Assembly (NCBI GenBank): GCA_034638255.1
Contig: JAWPGT010000008.1
Span: 186,001-250,000, forward strand
Origin: Coprinus comatus
Taxonomy: Eukaryota; Basidiomycota; Agaricomycetes; Agaricales; Agaricaceae
Reading direction: 5' to 3'
DNA: 64,000 nt
How positions within the stretch are numbered: the stretch's first letter is position 1; each line of letters starts with the position of its first letter. Of the stretch, positions 1-14,215 are shown piece by piece. The position numbers and the translations under genes were made by a program. The notes under the pieces were generated by a model. It was not told the DNA's origin. It saw only the letters and a list, made by a program, of their open reading frames with translations, and made no database searches.

Positions 1-1823
1 AGAAGTTGATTGAGAAGAACGATAGAAGTTGGTATGATGATCTCCCCGCGACACACGGAAACGAAAATGATCTATGATAAAAATAATAGGTGTCAGGGCC
101 TATTATACCGTAGCGTTCTTGGGATTATTTCTGTCTATTTAATACCATAATTATATATTGTAGTCTTTGGTCAGTTGGTTCTTAACATACATGATTAGTT
201 TAGTGATGCGCGCACCGCAGCTTGATGCCTATGCCAAACCAAGGCAATGGAGTTCTGACATGTCGTTTCAGGAACCTTTCGGCTTCAAAGACACCTTATG
301 ACCGCACGAGCGCACGCAAGAACTGGTACATATTTTCAAGTGGGGTTACTAGATATGAGCACACGAGTTCGCTATTCTTTTTCGATTACACTTTCTCACA
401 CAGTCCGTACTCATGCATTTCTTCAATTCGCGATATCAGCGAACGGCAATAACTACTCAGGGAACACGTTCGGTAGTATCGGACTTGAGCAAAAGAAAAA
501 AAGGAGATATATGGTAATGATAGGGCCATAATAGGAGGTTCCATAGGAACGGGATTCCCGGTTCTCGAGGAACTTCCAATAAAACAATACACTATAACTC
601 AATAAGCGAATCAAAAACAAAGCAAAAAAATATTACCTTGAATGACGCTATCTATCTTTCCCCGTCCGGATTTCTTGAGTGAATTAAATTGATCGGTTGT
701 AGGTCCATATATATCCGCCCCCTCACCGGGACGCCAATTCCCTCACTCCGGCGATCAAGTAAGATTTGGATAATTATATTCAAAGTGTTCAAAATTGATT
801 CAATGTATAACATGTAGATCGCTCTTTTTGCATGTTGCAATTGTACTAGTCGACGATCCAGGCGGGTAGGAAACAACGTTTGTGTGATGAAAAAAAATGA
901 TATCAGAGAAGTTTTGATGTTTCAATGTGATCTTGCATTAAGTTGGTTCGAAGTCTTTTATCACTCTTTGATCGGTAATGCGACAGTAAAAGCCCATCTT
1001 TAAATAAGGCGATGGACGACTTATTTATCTCAAAATATAAATTGGCTGCACGACAAGATGCGTAGCGTAGGAGTATACTCCTTTTAGTGTCAAGGTGTAT
1101 TCATAGAAATCCTACATGGAGGCCCGGAGTAGTGCTAGTATTTTCATATCTGGCTCTGATAGTACGATCATCGATCATCAATGGTTATATTAATCGGCAC
1201 CTGAAGTTCCTACCTACCCTACGAGATCGGGAGTATCACTTGTTCCAACCGTATATCCGAATATGAAAGTACTTTCATCAAACTTGACGTCACCAAACTC
1301 CGCTCAATACTATTATACACCACACCTGGCACTACTATTAAAAAGACATGATAATCTAGTGTGTGAAGAGACCGGGTAGAAACACGCAACGGAAGTAAGT
1401 ATAAAATGAGTTGGTAGCAGTGGTGCCTAGTACTATATACTGCTACAAACTGCTACATAACAACGGACAAACTCGTAATTGTAACGCAGCCATTCACACA
1501 CCTTCATGCGCCTCTACTTCCATCCTTCCCAAGGCATGGCTTACTGCATCCACAGTTTTCAAATCACAATCGAGCGATCGTAATCGTACCATTAGGACGA
1601 AATAAACACGCCTTGTTAAGATGCCAGTCGTAACTTTAACACAACGTAGGTTGGGATTATCACTTAGCACTTATCTGGAATCGAATGGCTGAGGTGTAAC
1701 TAAGTCAATAAGCGACCAACGAAGGAATTGTAATTCCACCTCTTGTAAGTCAGTAATATACTCGTCAAACCAAAACGTCATATATTCACGTCACCCGAAA
1801 TATTGGAACTATTTTTATTGACC
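1..1823. other. Intergenic, no supported gene
   Basis: AT-rich sequence with frequent stops in all frames. The open stretches are under about 80 codons, have low-complexity or random composition, and lack paired splice sites joining conserved segments. I see no tRNA, repeat array or recognisable domain here. Confidence 0.6.
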
Positions 1824-2879
1824 CCCAGCCACTTATGCCGGAGGCCATTTATGAGCATATATGACAACATAAAGGTCCAGATTTGGTTCTGTGCTCATAT
1901 ATGCTCACCTGTTGTCATCTGTAAACACATATGAGCACATCCGCACAACAACTATATATATTACTTATTTTATACATGCGAGCTCAGATATGTACAACAA
2001 ATTTAAATATAATATTTTCTGTGGCTATCTGTACATATAGACATACAGTATACTATATACATGATTACACCTACTTGCGTGAGGTTAAGTGTCTAAGCTC
2101 TTGTGAATTCTAGCAGAATGAAATTAATGGATCCTACCTAGGAAGGCAGTTGCTGTAACATAATGTGTTATTTGTTTGTGGTTTATGGGAGTCAGGGATG
2201 TGACGAGTTACTCACCGCCAGGCTAATACCTATATCTGTCATCCACCGATGATCCACGCTGCCTACAGCATCATAAAGTAGCACTTTTAGTAACAACAGT
2301 AAATAGCTTGAACATAGAAGTGGAGAACCAAGAAAGTAAGTAAAGTCGGTAGTGTACATTGGATGTGGTACATTACTAGTACTCACCGGCATCAGTATAC
2401 ATGGATATATGGACTTCATTGAGTCTTGATGCAGTGAAGTTCCTGTATTAAACTTTTTAAGATCAGATTTTCAGAGGAGTTCGGAGGACATGTAAAATTG
2501 TAGAGTTAGAATAAGATGAGGCACTTACAATGTGGTAGAGTGAAGTAGGAAGTGAAGTAGAGAGAGAGAGAGAGAGGAGAGGGAAAGCCGAGAGTCCAAT
2601 AAAACTCGAGATTATGTGATGACGGGCATTGTTAATTTTTCATTGGTCAAGAATTTCATAGAATTCGAATTTTAGTTTATGAACAATATTTCCTACTGGA
2701 TTGAATTCTGTTATCAACTTATCATACAGTCTTCAGCAAAAGTGTTTTGAATTGAACAGATGAGTACATATCAGCATTTATATGTCTCCTCATTCCGACA
2801 CATGACTGCAGATATCAGGTCATATTTCAGACCACCACAGATGAGCATATAAATGACCCCCGGCACAAGTGGCTGGGAA
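1824..2879. mobile_element. Candidate non-autonomous hAT-like MITE
   Basis: The two ends carry an imperfect inverted repeat. The left end reads CCCAGCCACTTATGCCGGAG, and the reverse complement of the right end reads CCCAGCCACTTGTGCCGGGG; similarity continues inward through an ATTTAT..GC.CAT block. The flanks carry the same 8-mer, TATTGACC (1816-1823 and 2880-2887), as expected for a target-site duplication. Short TATGAGCA/TGCTCATA motifs recur just inside both ends, resembling hAT subterminal repeats. No transposase reading frame is present, so the element would depend on another copy. The right end has one or two extra bases (GGGAA) beyond the mirrored repeat, so the exact termini are uncertain. 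Confidence 0.55.
2559..2576. repeat. GA dinucleotide microsatellite
   Basis: An uninterrupted run of about nine AG units inside the candidate MITE. It is a simple repeat and nothing suggests function. Confidence 0.8.
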
Positions 2880-2887
2880 TATTGACC

Positions 2888-3394
2888 TTTGTGCATATAT
2901 AAGAGACCTCTTCAATATCGTATCTCAGATCTCACTGTTGACTCCCTTCATCCCACCTTACTACCCTCCTTGACGGAGTGTACTTTGTGGCCGTTCATTG
3001 AACATTCAAATATTCAAGTCTTTCGGTTGTATCTCTTTATTCTCGTTTCTTATTATTGTAGCCCTCTAGGCTTTTGGTTACGCAAATTCAACCATGGATA
3101 TTTGGTTGGGTACAGCTCGAGCCAAGTTTCTCGGCATCTATGAATGCGCAAAAGTCCAGTTCTCCAATGTGGTTCTGCCATTATATTCAATCAATCATGT
3201 GGTTAATATTCGTTATCCTATGTACTTCAAGAGTACAGAAATAACACCTTCAATTCCCTAAATCCATCTAGAAAATTGATATATCTAGAAATCCCTATCA
3301 AAAGCAATGAAAAACAAAAAAAAAATCCGTCCGACAAGTCATAACGATAACAGTTCTTGGGGGTATTCATTTTAATATGTAGTAACAATCAACA
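2888..3394. other. Intergenic, no supported gene
   Basis: Downstream flank of the candidate MITE and 3' region of the minus-strand membrane protein gene. An 84-codon open stretch at 2889-3143 does not start with a convincing exon, shows no family similarity and is probably chance. Confidence 0.5.
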
Positions 3395-5348
3395 TCATGA
3401 ATCGGGTATATGTGTTCCATCCCTTGGTATAGAGCTCTGGGCACTGGATGCACTGCCCACAGTTGCGGTATAGTATGTATATGCAGTTGTTGCACTCCCT
3501 CTTGATGAACGAGAATGGTTATCCAATCCATTTTCCGGCTGAGGAGCAGTCAACGCAGAATTATTGAAATTGGCACTGAGAGGTGAACTTCTTTTTTCAG
3601 GAGTCGACGTCCTCAGCAATTCTCCAACCTCATTCGTCAGGGTCATTCCATGGTAGGCCAGGGGACCGCTTCCAAGTTGTTCTGGGCCGCGCATAGAGAC
3701 GCTACCTGGACGGCTGGGCGGTTCGCTTCCAGTATAGTCACTTCTAGAGAGTGTGTTACGGGTTGGAGGACGACTATTGATTGTTCCACCGAATCGGTCT
3801 ACAAAACTTGAGCTGTATAGACTTGAGGCCCTATTTGTACTTGCGATTTCTCGAGAGCCCATGCTTTCAATGGTTGGCATTCGACGAATATAGCCATTCA
3901 GGATGGGTACTGATTCTTCCGCGGGGTATGGCTGTCCAAATTCATTGTACCCGATAGTTGGAGGTATTGGTGGAGGATAGAACTCGCGATTTCCGTCATT
4001 CAAAGATCCAGAATCTGAAGAATCTGAAGAGGTTTCTGAGGTTCCTGAGGTTCCATCAGAACGAGACAGGGAAATTGCTTGGTCTGTCTCCCGGGTTATT
4101 TGTGTTACGAGGGAACGGAAACGATCGACCATGCCCAAAGGTTCACGTTCAAGATCAACATTCGAGTCAACTGCAGACGAATGAGATGCGTCCTTTGACT
4201 CGGATAAAGTACCAGCAGATATAGACTCTTTTAAACGAATGTTCGAAACAACGGTTGACTGCGAGGTTTGGTGTTGTAATGGTGGGTGAGTAAGAGTAGG
4301 AGAAACTTCAGTGGTTGGTGGAGGTATAGCGGATTGAGTTGACTGTGAGCGTCGGTGCCTATTGAGATTTTTCGGATTAACCCATTTTGCAGGCCGACGT
4401 GTTCGCCCATAGCTGATGAGAAAGGAATAATAGAGGACCTGACATATACATCAATAATTGCTCTTAGAGAACTGAAAAAATGGTTGCACTTACGACAAGT
4501 GCTACAGTAATGCCTAGGCGGGCGCCTGATAAAGCCATCCAAGTACCCCAGCGGAAAGGGGCAGTACATTGATCCTTGGAACCAACCCATGTTACATCAA
4601 TATCAAGCATACAGCGGGTGCTAGTGCTTAATTCTTGATCCGAGCGGTTCCGCCAAACGAAAAGCATAACTATATTGATGATGGCGGGTGCAACAAGTGT
4701 CAAAGAAGATGCACACAATGAGGCGAGAGTTATGAAAGTGATGAGTTTAAGGGGTACGGCATGGATAAGGAGATGAAGTTTGAAGAAGTTGAATATAACA
4801 GCGGTGGAAAGCAAAGCAAAGGAAATTCCAGTGCATATACCAAGAGATAATGACACAATTTGACCTTCAGCGGAGTCGTAAGTCGTGAATGCAATGAAGT
4901 ATCGTGTAGTGTTATAAATGGCCCAGACCCCTGATTTAATTTCAACGCGATGAACATAGCATTTAATAATCACAAGCATACCAAAAATAATTTCAAACCC
5001 TCGCATGAGAAGTCGTAAGCGTTTTAGTCGTTTCCTAATGGACCGCTCCCATAGATTCTTTTTCTCGCGCAAGGTCTGCGGGTCACCCAGAAGAGCAGGG
5101 GAGGATCCCCAGTCTAAAGGACCCGATTCGTTCAATAGCGTAGGTTGGTGCGAAAATAGGTCAATATATGCGAGTGAGTCTGAAGTTCTTGACCGCAGAA
5201 GGGGATCATTTGGATGCGAGTGATCTGACTGGGCTTGTAGAGTCGTTCCTGATATCGTTGAAATGTTTCTGGAGTGCGGAAAAGGAGACCGAGACGAGTC
5301 AGCAGATTCTGGGGTATGAACTGCGTTGTGCAAGTAAAGTGCGGTCAT
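3395..5348 (-). CDS. Multi-pass membrane protein with long polar C-terminal tail
   Basis: Two exons, 5348-4494 and 4438-3395, separated by a 55-nt intron (GTAAGT...CAG), give about 632 residues. The N-terminal ~100 residues are polar and Ser-rich. Four or five hydrophobic segments follow (around RGFEIIFGMLVIIKCYV, GQIVSLSLGICTGISFALL, LITFITLASLCASSLTLVAP, and a last one spanning the exon junction at SGARLGITVALVVLYYSFLI). A roughly 310-residue Ser/Thr/Pro-rich tail, presumably cytosolic, ends the protein. The layout recalls the poorly characterised basidiomycete receptor-like membrane proteins, but I recognise no named family. The ATG at 5348 was chosen; an upstream in-frame ATG at 5468 would add 40 residues. 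Function unknown. Confidence 0.7.
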
Positions 5349-6029
5349 CAAGACAGTAAAAGGTAGTTTGTGGTACCGGGTGGGCCGCTGATGTATCGTG
5401 AGGTCGTGGAAAGAATACGTGATGGTGGTCGTAGTCAAGAGTCGAATGTCAATCAGCCAAAATGCCATAAGTTCAACTTGGTCCAAACTAGGTTGTATTT
5501 CCTATTCGGGTGTCAGGGAAAGGTAGTTTTCCATCATCCTCACAAACAAACATTGATGGCTTCTAAAATTAAGAACTATACTTGAAGGGTATATTTGCTC
5601 TAGAAAAACTCACCATAGGTGCCACCGCTGTGTCGTTATAGTTTTTGCATTCTTGATACTATTAGTACTAATCAGTCGGTGTAAAACGATCTGCCGATAA
5701 GTAGTTGTTTTAAAGCAAATTAGATGTCACACCCAAAGAGTCTTCGGTCTGTGTCTGGTACTGACATAAATTAAGCCAACTGAGCCCGTGATGCATGTCA
5801 TTATACTCGAACGCATTCTCGAAGCGTGTCCTATAATAGGTGTGGAAATAGAAATGGAGTCGACCATCACAGCTTCAGGGAACCTGTGTGATTCGCTCGG
5901 AGGAATTTAAGAAATGAAACACATACATAAGGGTCTCGAGAGCATGGAGTACTAAGTAAAACGTCTGTGTTTCCATGGGACTTATAATTATCCACAACGC
6001 TCCCTTGCGCAGAGTGAAGAAACGAGCTC
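5349..6029. other. Intergenic region
   Basis: Presumed 5' region of the membrane protein gene (minus) and 3' region of MPP6 (minus). No conserved coding segment or repeat recognised. Confidence 0.5.
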
Positions 6030-7123
6030 CTATTTCACAGATGGTGTGTAATATAAACGGTGAATATTAGGTTTCAATGGCGGAGTAAAGAGTATAAGAT
6101 GACACCTCGGGATAAGCGCAAGTGTAACCACCAGTATGATCCAAGAATCAGCTTGGAGGCATTGATATCTACTCGGCAACGACATCCTGCTTTTTTTCTT
6201 CTTCTTCTTCTTCTCCTCGCTATTATGATCACTAGAATCTCTGGTCCTTTTCTTCCTGGCGCCATCGATAACATTCGGTACTGAGGTTTTATCTCCGCGT
6301 TTTATGGGTTCATCTACGCCTGCTGGTTTAAGGAATCCTTGCGATAGGCCTCGAACTTGTTCCTTTTTCTTTGATATAGGTGCATTATCAAATTCTTCAG
6401 GATCCCCATCCTTTTTAGTGTTCCTCATTGAGCGCAAATCAGTCCCAACTCCACTCATATCAAAAACCATCTGCTTGGCACTCTTCCCTTTCCCTCGGTG
6501 CTTTTCTTTTTCATTCAATGGATCAAGGGTATCAAACCCTTTCAAACCTCTCCCCGCAGACAATGAAGTCAACGCTATCGGTTTCGCATGAACTTTAAGT
6601 CTGCGTCCCTTCGGAAGTTTATCTTCTGATTTTGTTCCATGTGATGGACCGACGACTTCACCCTCCTCGCTCTCGTTACCAACACCCTCATCTCCATCCA
6701 CATCTCGATTATCGTTTTGTGCTTGCCCAAGGGTCTCTTGTACTTGTGATTTCGAAGTTGAAATATCTTGTCCTCGTTTATTAAACACGCGTCGTCCGAG
6801 AGGTTTTGAAGAAGAAGCAACAGATGTATCGTCAATTTCAGATGAAAAGAGAAATGGGAGGTAGGAATTTTCATAAACAACAGTATCGCTGTATATATGT
6901 CGAAGATTCAGTTTATTTAAATCGAGTAAAAGGAAGAGACGTACTTCTGAGAGTTACCTTTCCCGATACCCCATGCCTCCTTGACCTCTTGACCCACTTC
7001 CCATTTCCCTTCGTCTTGAACATCTGCCCGGTCATACTCGACCTCCTGTAGTTGCTGCCTGCGCATAGCATTTTGCATGAAACGGAGACCAAGTGTGCCT
7101 GTACTTATGGTTTTACTCGTCAT
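6030..7123 (-). CDS. MPP6: MPP6 / MPHOSPH6 family nuclear exosome cofactor
   Basis: MPP6 is a nuclear RNA-binding cofactor that helps recruit the Mtr4 helicase to the RNA exosome during rRNA processing and RNA surveillance. Exon 1 (7123-6945) encodes the hallmark N-terminus: TISTGTLGLRFMQNAMR, followed by an acidic linker and KWEVGQEVKEAWGI. A 56-nt intron with a strong GTACGT donor joins it in frame to exon 2 (6888-6030), which continues with YENSYLPFLFS and GRRVFNKRGQ, both typical of fungal members. The rest is charged and low-complexity, with a lysine run near the C-terminus; the last ~45 residues look non-conserved, so the true stop could lie after another unseen intron. The total is about 345 residues. 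A tRNA gene lies 89 bp upstream on the same strand. Confidence 0.85.
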
Positions 7124-7202
7124 GGTATGCGGAAGAGCCGAAAAACATTGATGTAATTCTGAATATCTGATCTGGAGAGCCAAATCGCACGTATGATGCA
7201 AT

Positions 7203-7209
7203 AAAAAAA
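7203..7209 (-). terminator. RNA polymerase III T-run terminator of the tRNA gene
   Basis: Seven consecutive T residues on the minus strand, beginning three bases after the tRNA discriminator-side end. This is the standard Pol III stop signal. Confidence 0.85.
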
Positions 7210-7211
7210 CA

Positions 7212-7282
7212 ACCACTGATGGGGATCGAACCCACAACCTTTGCCTTAGGAAAGCAACGCACTACCATTGTGCTACAGTGGC
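7212..7282 (-). tRNA. tRNA-Arg (anticodon CCU)
   Basis: A complete cloverleaf can be drawn by hand. The acceptor stem is GCCACTG pairing with CAGTGGT. The D arm is GCAC-AATGGTA-GTGC. The anticodon stem TTGCT/GGCAA carries the loop TTCCTAA, giving anticodon CCT, which reads AGG. The variable loop has five bases. The T arm is GTGGG-TTCGATC-CCCAT. No intron. CCA is not encoded, as usual in eukaryotes. A T7 run follows immediately. Confidence 0.95.
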
Positions 7283-7439
7283 TTGCTACAAATGGCCTGG
7301 TATAAAATAATAGAAACAAAATCCAGGAGTGAATGGAAGCAAATTTGTAGTTAAATCTAAATGTTTAACTCGAGATCCTGATCATAGACTTTGAATGCAT
7401 TGTTGGTCATGAATGGCTTGATATATGGTAGTATTGTGT

Positions 7440-7802
7440 CTAAAGATGCTGCACATTTAATAGGGAGGGTAGGAAAGACGATTCCTTGATGACAGTAAAT
7501 TGAGGAGTCTCACTCCAAGCAATTAGGCTTGTAAGAATATGTGGGCTGTCACTGTGTTGAAATTAATAACAATCCGAGTATTGGTATGACGGTAGAACGC
7601 ACTTAGGATTGGTGCGTAGCACACACTCAACTCCGTCCTCTGACAGAAACAGGATGTCAAGGTATGTTGCCTCTGCCGATGAACCAAACGTTTGGGCCAG
7701 TGAATTTGCTATTGTTTTTCTGACTGTGAGTTTATTTTGTGTTGGAGGCGAGATTTTGAGGCGGATGTAGTGGTGGACGGCCGGGAGTGCTCGTACTTGC
7801 AT
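7440..7802 (-). CDS. RPP14/POP5-like RNase P / RNase MRP protein subunit
   Basis: Exons 7802-7603 and 7551-7440 are joined by a 51-nt intron (GTGCGT...CAG), giving 103 residues. The segments HHYIRLKISP, a helical stretch, FGSSAEATYLDILFLSEDG and VECVLRTN followed by ILTSLIAWS match the layout of the RPP14/POP5 family: a small alpha-beta fold with a buried LDIL strand and an LR motif. These proteins belong to the RNase P and RNase MRP complexes that mature tRNA and rRNA. The protein is shorter than usual, so a small upstream exon may have been missed; the ATG at 7802 is the first usable one in frame. It could be RPP14 or POP5; I lean to RPP14. Confidence 0.65.
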
Positions 7803-8026
7803 TTGTGGACAAGGGAGGAAAGGGGACGTTGCTTACATCATCCATGTACATCATGAATTGTATTCAGTGTTTGTGTTGGGTTGACCGTTGATGACCTTGT
7901 TTTTGCTCGCTGCCATCCCCATCGACTAACTGCTTCATAGACTGCTTGTTTCTATTATTTGACGTGACTTTTACTCCCAGGCCAAGGTTACTCACGAATA
8001 AAACACTGCTTTGACGGACAAAATTC
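7803..8026. promoter_or_regulatory. Shared intergenic region between two divergent genes
   Basis: This 224-bp stretch separates the start of the RPP14-like gene (minus) from the start of the DHHC palmitoyltransferase gene (plus), so it must hold both promoters. I do not see an unambiguous TATA box or operator. Confidence 0.5.
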
Positions 8027-10732
8027 ATGAACCAATCGGTGACTACATCTCGTTCCACAAGACTGCACAACCCTAGAAATTCGCCCAGACTACCTTTACG
8101 AACAGCCGCAAGCACTGCTACGAATACCAGTAACTCAAATGCCAATGTCCCATTGCCTCAGATAACCCAACATCAGTGCTGCGGAGTGGTAGAGGAAGCT
8201 GCATTTCAAGCACGGGAAAAAAGGGCCATGCGCACAAGACCGCAGCCTTGGATTTCTCGAAAGTTGATGGTGGGAGTGACTTTGGGCATTATGGGTTATA
8301 CGGGATATGTATACATTCAGAGGTTTTGTATCAGTATTATCAAGCAGACGTCGGACGCAGTTACCAGGAGATCCACTGGAGGTAAGTAGCCTTGAGAATT
8401 AAATCGTGCATATACTTACTTTACCACCCCCAATTCACATGAACATCATTATTGGACACACAGTCATTCTACTAGTTATTTTCTGTGTCTTGTACCTGTG
8501 GATGATCTGGGCATATATCAAGGTACTTCACCATTCTTTCATTGGGGCATTTACTTACTTTCTCTGGTAGGTCATATTGACACCCCCTGGGTACGCCAGA
8601 GACGTGAGTCTTTAAATTCTGTTTATTATCCACGCATTCTCATTTGTTATGCAGTATGTTTCTCCAGAACCCCTACCAGAAGCCTTTCTCGACCAAGATA
8701 GATCCTCTATCGGTAATCAAGTAGACTTCACATCTTCCCATTATCCACCTGACCTCGAGAACCGGAGTTCAACAGACTTCGATCCAACACGAACCCATCG
8801 TTACAAACAACCATCCTACTCTTCAACCCATAGCCACCAGCCAAGTTATGTAATTCCAGAAAATGACATAGCAGGTCCTTCATATGAGGACATTGGACAA
8901 CGAGCGGGTATACCCCCTTCACCCAAGCTTAACCGCATATCACATGGACATGGAGCACCAGAAACACGCAATCGTTCTGTTGACGTTTTCGAAGACGATG
9001 GCGGCGTAGAGCAGGGAAAACTCCGGACGCCCCGTGACCCACCATTCTCTTGTAGAGAAGAAGAAATACCATCACAAAGTAGGGACAAGAATACAGTGAA
9101 GTACAGAACACAAATCGTTGATGTTGCTTTTTTGGAAGGAACTCGACAGATTAATGATTCAGAGCGTCGTATTCGTACAGATTCGAATATCGGTACTGGT
9201 AACAGGGAAGATAAACATCCGACCTCGAAACGGACAGATGCTTGGAAAATTATATTCTTTCCATGCGCCTGTCTTGTTAATAACGAGTCTTATAAAAAGC
9301 CAGAACTTCTGGTTCGACGGATGCCATCCAGCACACCTATCTTACATCCTGCCTGGCGGTATTGTCATCAGGAAGGCTTCGTCAAACCTTACAGAACACA
9401 TCATTGTCGAAATTGTGGTACTGTCAGTTGCTTTTTCTATTCAGGTGTTTCCAGCATAACCTATACGTTTTAGTGCATCCTAAAATTTGATCACCATTGC
9501 CCGTGTATGCATTTCAGTTTAATTATATTTGAAGTCATTCATGGTTTATACAGGGATAGGACAGTGTGTTGGTGCTAGGAATCACAAGGTATATATCAAT
9601 TAAGTATGATTCTTTTGGCGCCCCTGAATATTTGTGCTAGTTTTTCTTTAATTTCTGCCAAGCGGCCCTTGTATTCACGATCTACGTTTTTGCGACACTC
9701 GTGGGCTTCAATGCTCCAGCATGGTCTTCGGAAATAGCATCAATTCAAGTGGATCCTCAAGTGATTGTGATCTGCGCATTGTACGTTTTTTGATACTTTT
9801 AGAAATTTGCGACGCCTCATTTAGTTTTAAGAGCTGCCCTCTTCGCATTGTTCACGGGAGCCTTGACTTTGTCGCACACACTTCTAATACTGAAGAGTCA
9901 GACGACGGTGGAGAACATGTCAATACGTACTATCAAGGAACGGGAAGCAAAGACGTTGACTAGGGAATATGGTTGGTTCGCTCCGCGGTATGACATCTTA
10001 GCGCTTGCTAGAAGTTGTTCTTACATTGGTGTGTAGAGCTAAGTGTGATGCACAAAGGCAATGGAACGAGGAGTGGGGCGATTTAGAAACCGAAGGTAAT
10101 TTGTGGTGGACTGGGAGCAAGAAGCAGGGGTGGTTAGATGTCATGGGCACAAACCCGTTTGGGTGGATATGTGAGTCGCATTTTGAGTTTCATATTGGGT
10201 ACTCTGGCATATGGACATCGCTGTGCTATATTTGGCCCGCTTCGGATTGTCGGGACTCTCCTTCCACAAAGGATGAGATACATTTGGTTACCTCAAGAGG
10301 TCAACCTGTCTGTCATCCGACGTGTGTTCATAAAGAGTCGGGGATTGGGGGGGTGCCACCGCATATCTTCGAACATAAAACGGCCAGGATTTGTGTTAGT
10401 GCTCTGTTGTACGACCATGTGTGTACTCCTGCCACAGCTTCTTTTGGGGTTCAGTTACGCGATAAGCCGATGTTTTCTGATCGTATTCCATGACCTGATT
10501 AGGGGTAAACGAGCCAAGATAGCAGAGGCGGATGTAACTGGCATATCTCTGTGGTTGACGTTATCCCTATCTTGCTTCCTGTGTTGTGGTGCAAAATTAC
10601 TGATAACACTCTTCTGTGACAGTGCCAATTGGTCGGAGTGTGAACGACGGACTGTCGTACCCAGTGAATCCGAGGTTTGATGAGCAAGGAAGACAGCGAA
10701 GACGTATTCAGTGGCCAGCTGAGTTGCGATGA
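8027..10732 (+). CDS. DHHC-type protein S-palmitoyltransferase
   Basis: Transfers palmitate to cysteines of target proteins at a membrane. Ten exons (8027-8381, 8464-8522, 8571-8603, 8655-9422, 9474-9504, 9554-9588, 9641-9780, 9832-9987, 10037-10170, 10623-10732) sum to 606 residues in frame. The N-terminus contains CCGVVEEAAF and RTRPQPWISRKL, then two membrane helices ending in ILTPPGYARD. A ~230-residue polar insert precedes the zinc-binding cysteine-rich domain: CHQEGFVKPYRTHHCRNCGT, then CILKFDHHCPWIGQCVGA with the catalytic DHHC. Two more helices follow, with QTTVEN (TTxE motif), and the tail has GTNPFGWILPIGRS and YPVNPRFDEQG. The layout is closest to the fungal PFA3/PFA5 group; I cannot assign the exact orthologue. 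The last intron is unusually long (452 nt). Confidence 0.92.
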
Positions 10733-10951
10733 GTAAATTAGAAGAGATGATGCTTGGAATAGATATTTTTCCTATATCCATTCTGTTGTGACAGGTACAT
10801 TGGTGTTGGAGAGTGGAGCATGTGACTTGGAGCAAATGAGCCTAGAGTCAGCCAAGCTTGTGCCGACTATGGCGGGCGGAACCAGGAGACCGACCGCCTA
10901 TAAGTACGTTATATGATCCTCTGCTCCATGTAACTTCATCCATAAACAATC

Positions 10952-13303
<2,352 letters not shown>

Positions 13304-14215
13304 AGTTCTGTGTTCTGAGGCTCTCCCTAACGACTATCATGATTTATTCACCATATATGATATTACTCACATGCTCTATGTCTCTTTCCATGTATCATAG
13401 GATCTACCATTGCATGTATCCATTGTTATCTAAGCTTTCCGTGATAATAATACAGTTGGCAATTAAAAGTATCGGACACCTCGTAAGGTCAACCCCTAGC
13501 TAATCAAAGAGTCCACCGAAATAAATGTCCTGTTCATTCTTCCCTTTTAGCTTTCGCTAACCACCCGAGACTCGATGTAAATTCCGAGAATCGGATGTTT
13601 ACAATAGGGTAGGTAGTTGTCCGTTTGTCGATAACACAACACTTACAGCATTTCGTCTTCATAAAGGGCTAAATTTACACAGAGGTATGTAAATGTTCAA
13701 TTGAGTTAACAATCATAAAAAGAAGTGACGTGGTCTAAATTTATGCGTCATGTTTAGGGCAGGTTCATTTTCGGTGCACCTTATCAAGTGATTGATGGTC
13801 ATTCATTGGTGGAAGATTTTTGGAACACTAGACGTGGCGGATTTGTACTTTTGGAGACAAGTATCGTAAAGGGACGCATCGTGATTGATATTAAACGGTA
13901 TATGAACTATTTTATGGTCTCTGCGCAAGTAGAAAGCCCATATTTGTTTCACATACATTTCGGGCCGACATATTTACGTATATTTACCAACCGCCATAGC
14001 CGAACGTGGCAGAAGTATTTTCTAGAAAGGCAGGGGCGAATCTTACGGCCACGTCCCTTAAACACGTCGAGAACGCTCGATTTGTCTTTGCTCTTGCTTT
14101 CCTTGTACAACCTCGTGCAACATTTTCGTGGCTGGCTTTAGTTATGCCCACAGCGAAAGCACAATCTTTCTTGCGACAGCGCAACAGTGTCGGGAAGACA
14201 TCTTCGGCTTTCGAA
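13304..14215 (+). other. Intergenic region between OAT and CHO2
   Basis: About 0.9 kb holding the 3' end of the OAT transcript and the upstream region of CHO2. Short open stretches have no family similarity. I do not recognise a specific regulatory site. Confidence 0.5.

Noticed and set aside
4231..4590. 119-codon minus-strand frame overlapping the membrane protein gene
   Set aside because: It is an alternative frame across the exon-intron junction of the gene at 3395-5348, whose own frame is supported by membrane helices and an in-frame splice.
10138..10680. 180-codon plus-strand frame, partly hydrophobic
   Set aside because: It lies almost entirely in the long last intron of the DHHC gene and shifts out of the conserved frame; no family match.
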